A stretch of DNA of 64,000 bases from Armatimonadota bacterium (GTDB taxonomy: Bacteria; Armatimonadota; Fimbriimonadia; Fimbriimonadales; Fimbriimonadaceae): contig JBAXHT010000004.1 in NCBI GenBank assembly GCA_037138755.1, positions 1 to 64,000 of the forward strand. Direction: 5' to 3'. Numbering within the stretch: the first letter of the stretch is position 1; each line of letters opens with the position of its first letter. This document shows, piece after piece, positions 61,649 to 64,000 of this stretch. The translations under genes were made by a program, and so were the position numbers. A model generated the notes under the pieces. That model was not told where the DNA came from. It did not search any database and was given only the letters and a program-made list of their open reading frames with translations.

Positions 61649-62848
61649 TCAAATCCGATTCAGAATTGACTCGCGATTGAATAGTCTAACGCTCCAGCCC
61701 ATGGCGATGAAAGCGAGTACGGTTCCGATTCCGACGGTCATCGCGATGCCAACGGCATCATATTTGCCGCTGAGGGCGTTTCGGATCACGTTCGCGGCAT
61801 TAAGGATGGGGATCGCATAGACAGCCCTGCTCTGGGCGAAATCGGTGAAGCCGATGATCTGGCTGAACATTGCCGGAAGCATAACAAGGATGCTGCCTTG
61901 CGCCAGATAAGTCTGCGCTTCGCGGGTGTTTCGGGCAAAGCTGCTGATGGCGATCAGGGCGCTCGCAAAGAACATTGTTGTCGGGATCAACGCTACCAAG
62001 ATTACCAAGACTCCGGTGAAGTTCAGCCCAAGACCATTCTCGAACAGAGGCTTCAGGAATTCTAGACGCAAGCTGTAGAACACAAAGATTGTGGCGATGC
62101 TGCTTGCGGTGGCAAGGAATGAAGCCGAAGCTAACGCGAAGAGCTTACCAAGGGCAACTTGTTTACGGGCGACTGGGCTGATCAGGAGAGTCTCTAGCGT
62201 CTGACGCTCCTTCTCGCCAGCGACCATGTCGCTAGCCGAGCTCATGGCCCCGTAGAACGCCCAAATCACGATCAGATAGGGAAGTAGTTGGACGAGGAAT
62301 TCGTTGGTGTTCGTGTCTCCGACCTTGACTTCCTTTCGCTCAACGCTGAGGGGTTTGAGCATCGCCTTGTCGATCTGCTTCTCCTCGAAGAGTTTGCCGA
62401 CGATGGCCTCGTTCATGGCACCCATCGACTTCTCGATCACGCTGAGGGCAATTTGGGCTTTCTGCTCAGAAGGGTCAAAGTACGCGGGGAGCTTGAACGG
62501 CTTGTTTGACGCTAGAGCGGACTCCATTCCGTTTCCAAAGTCGAGGGCAAGGCGGACATCGCCTTTCTTGATTTTCGCTTCAGCATCAGCGACTGAAGGC
62601 AATTCCTTGACGGTCATTCCGCCTTTCTCCAGTGCCTTAATGAATCCATCGGTGGCGGCGTCGTGTTTCGGGACGATGGCGTGGACAGTCGTCTTGGTCG
62701 CTTTGCCGATGCTTGAGAAGATCAAGCCGAACAGCATAAACATCAACGCAACCGAGAAGATTGGGCCGATGAACATGGCTGAGCGCACCCGCTTGTCGCG
62801 GAGCATTTCGCGCATTTCTTTGCGGTAGACGGTGAGAATTGGGTTCAT
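61649..62848 (-). CDS. ABC-2 type exporter permease (NatB-like)
   Basis: A 399-residue permease with one N-terminal helix (about 22-45), a large extracytoplasmic domain (about 46-190) and five C-terminal helices (about 190-385). GEKERQTLETLLISPVARKQVALGKLF is the coupling helix typical of the NatB/YhaP family. Exports an unknown substrate (Na+ for NatAB). ATG is joined to the ATPase stop as ATGA. Confidence 0.9.
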   Translation of the reverse strand: MNPILTVYRKEMREMLRDKRVRSAMFIGPIFSVALMFMLFGLIFSSIGKATKTTVHAIVPKHDAATDGFIKALEKGGMTVKELPSVADAEAKIKKGDVRLALDFGNGMESALASNKPFKLPAYFDPSEQKAQIALSVIEKSMGAMNEAIVGKLFEEKQIDKAMLKPLSVERKEVKVGDTNTNEFLVQLLPYLIVIWAFYGAMSSASDMVAGEKERQTLETLLISPVARKQVALGKLFALASASFLATASSIATIFVFYSLRLEFLKPLFENGLGLNFTGVLVILVALIPTTMFFASALIAISSFARNTREAQTYLAQGSILVMLPAMFSQIIGFTDFAQSRAVYAIPILNAANVIRNALSGKYDAVGIAMTVGIGTVLAFIAMGWSVRLFNRESILNRI

Positions 62849-63594
62849 GCCACCACCTCCCGGCTGTAACCGACGACATTCAAAAAGGCCTTCTCCAAAC
62901 TGCTCTCTCCGGTTTGAGCCTTGAGCGCTTCAATCGAGCCCTGGCCCTTGAGTTCGCCGTCGTGGATACAAACTATGTGATCGCATAGACGTTCCACCTC
63001 GCTCATGATGTGCGTGCAGTAGATGATCGTCTTGCCTCGCTCGCGCTCTTGCTCCACAAAACGCATGACATCCTGGCTCATCACGACATCGAGGCCGCTG
63101 GTGGGTTCGTCGAAGAACAGCACTTGGGGATCATGGATCAGCGTCCGAGCGATGTTGACTCGCTGTTTCTGTCCGGTACTGAGTTTATCGCAGAGGCCGT
63201 CGGCGTACGAGCCAATATCTAAGCGTGAGATGAGTTCATCCACTTTCGACTTGAGTGTCGCGCCCTGCAACCCGTAGAGTTCTCCAAAGTAGGCGAGAAT
63301 TTCCCGGGGGGACATCCGCCCATATAGGGCGGTTGAAGTAGACATGAACCCGATGCTCCGCCGGACCTCGGTGGGCTGCTTGACGATGTCAAAATCATTG
63401 ACCCAGGCGCGTCCGCCTGACGGAGTGAGAACCGTGGAAAGCATCCTAAGCAGGGTCGATTTGCCTGCGCCGTTCTTTCCGAGTAACCCTACTATTTGGC
63501 CCGCGTTCGCTTCAAACGTGGCATCTTGGACGGCTTTCACGTCGCCACGTTTGGGGTCGATGAAGACTTTTGAAAGTGACTCAGTGCGAACCAT
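62845..63594 (-). CDS. ABC exporter ATP-binding protein (NatA-like)
   Basis: A 249-residue ATPase: Walker A GLLGKNGAGKSTLL, signature LSTGQKQRVNIART, Walker B VLFFDEPTSGLD, H-loop in YCTHIMSEVERLCD. The sequence is typical of NatA-type exporters. The permease follows at once. ATG 63594 has TATAAT 7 nt upstream. Confidence 0.92.
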   Translation of the reverse strand: MVRTESLSKVFIDPKRGDVKAVQDATFEANAGQIVGLLGKNGAGKSTLLRMLSTVLTPSGGRAWVNDFDIVKQPTEVRRSIGFMSTSTALYGRMSPREILAYFGELYGLQGATLKSKVDELISRLDIGSYADGLCDKLSTGQKQRVNIARTLIHDPQVLFFDEPTSGLDVVMSQDVMRFVEQERERGKTIIYCTHIMSEVERLCDHIVCIHDGELKGQGSIEALKAQTGESSLEKAFLNVVGYSREVVA

Positions 63595-63601
63595 GCGAGG
63601 G

Positions 63602-63607
63602 ATTATA
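63602..63607 (-). promoter_or_regulatory. -10 box TATAAT, leaderless-type
   Basis: Perfect TATAAT on the minus strand, 7 nt before ATG 63594. No clear -35. Confidence 0.55.
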
Positions 63608-63646
63608 CGTTTGCAACTCAGGTGAGGATTCGCAAGGGCTGATCAG

Positions 63647-63683
63647 TTGGCACAGTTTATGTCACCAGGTAACCTGATGGAGG
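63647..63683 (+). promoter_or_regulatory. Promoter and RBS of the last gene
   Basis: TTGGCA (63647-63652), 17-nt spacer, TAACCT (63670-63675). The -10 lies within CAGGTAACCTG, an 11-bp palindrome that could be an operator. GGAGG at 63679-63683 precedes the TTG start. A four-codon frame (ATG 63677 to TGA 63691) overlaps this start. Confidence 0.5.
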
Positions 63684-63687
63684 CCGA

Positions 63688-64000
63688 TTGAAAGTGTTTT
63701 GTCTTACGAGGATAGTGGGTGGATTAGTTGCGGCGAGCCTGGCTTGTGCGGCTCTTTCTCGATCTGTATCCGCGTCCGGCAGCGCTGTTTACGTTGACGG
63801 AACTCAAGTGATCACATTCCGGGCGACTTCAAATGGAGTGAGTCCAGATCAGCTTGCGGCAAAGGCAGCTTCCCGGCTTTCGAGGGCCTCGGGAAAAGTT
63901 GCTGTGCGGAGATCCGGTGACGATTATGTCATCAAGGTTGGCGCAGACACAGTTTTGACGATCACGCGTCCGGAGGCTGTTGCTCGGGGAATTGACCGAA
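63688..64000 (+). CDS. Secreted protein, truncated by window end
   Basis: Open from TTG 63688 to the window end (about 104 residues seen, frame still open). Residues 1-27 form a signal peptide (LTRIVGGLVAASLACAALS, cleavage near SVSA). The mature part begins with SGSAVYVDGTQVITFRA and continues VAVRSGDDYVIKVGADTVLTITRPEA, a small alpha/beta module seen at the start of several secreted or envelope proteins in which a second domain follows. The function is not visible. GTG 63694 is an alternative start with better RBS spacing. Confidence 0.75.
   Translation, partial: MKVFCLTRIVGGLVAASLACAALSRSVSASGSAVYVDGTQVITFRATSNGVSPDQLAAKAASRLSRASGKVAVRRSGDDYVIKVGADTVLTITRPEAVARGIDR

Overview
This window looks like an ordinary chromosomal segment of a GC-moderate, Gram-negative-type, free-living heterotroph. 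The gene style fits Armatimonadota (Fimbriimonadia-like): a PEP-CTERM sorted secreted protease, many small secreted enzymes, dense operons with ATGA/GTGA overlaps, and GTG/TTG starts. Several single genes have a TANNNT -10 box about 6-7 nt before the start codon, which suggests leaderless mRNAs. The phylum assignment is inference from gene content; no search was run. There are no IS elements, prophage, CRISPR array or rRNA. One tRNA-Glu is present.

Layout. 1-141: heptamer tandem repeat with an inverted copy. 138-4231: a hypothetical protein, two metallo-aminopeptidases (M42 and peptidase T-like) with a small membrane protein between them, and a small secreted protein with a clear terminator. 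4285-10490: ECF sigma factor, anti-sigma-like protein and a LolA/RseB-like secreted protein, then class A PBP and class B PBP2. 10412-14212: O-antigen-ligase-like protein and two GT2 glycosyltransferases on the minus strand. 14338-15773: SH3-SH3-NlpC/P60 wall hydrolase, terminator and tRNA-Glu. 15888-21218: SDR/ThuA/SDR operon, then a LacI regulator with a GH5 glycosidase and paired operators. 21283-22143: a dienelactone hydrolase-like protein.

22210-34863 is the metabolic core: a complete L-rhamnose system. Leftward run DeoR-type regulator, isomerase, bifunctional aldolase/lactaldehyde dehydrogenase, kinase and LutABC. Rightward run an ATPase, two permeases and a lipoprotein binding protein. 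Together they would import L-rhamnose, split it to DHAP and L-lactaldehyde, oxidise the latter to L-lactate and then to pyruvate.

34928-48587 is a mixed accessory stretch: a secreted zincin, a CsbD/Dps/membrane/TspO stress operon, an Ntn-hydrolase, a YdeI-like protein, a papain-like protein with three DDLRG(G) repeats, a PEP-CTERM metzincin, an SbtA-like transporter, a TMEM175-like channel, DUF1272, DinB proteins and a flotillin-like SPFH protein. 48584-51874: an ArsR-type HTH fused to a cobalamin-binding domain, with a 9-bp-arm inverted repeat at its promoter, divergent from an acyl-CoA dehydrogenase. 51911-56277: HD-GYP protein, degenerate HD protein, GT39-like membrane enzyme and XerC/D-type recombinase in one overlapping operon. 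56240-58959: P-loop kinase, TsaD, RimI and an orphan LivF. 59041-63594: glycogen phosphorylase and, convergent, an ABC-2 exporter. 63688-end: a secreted protein cut by the window edge.
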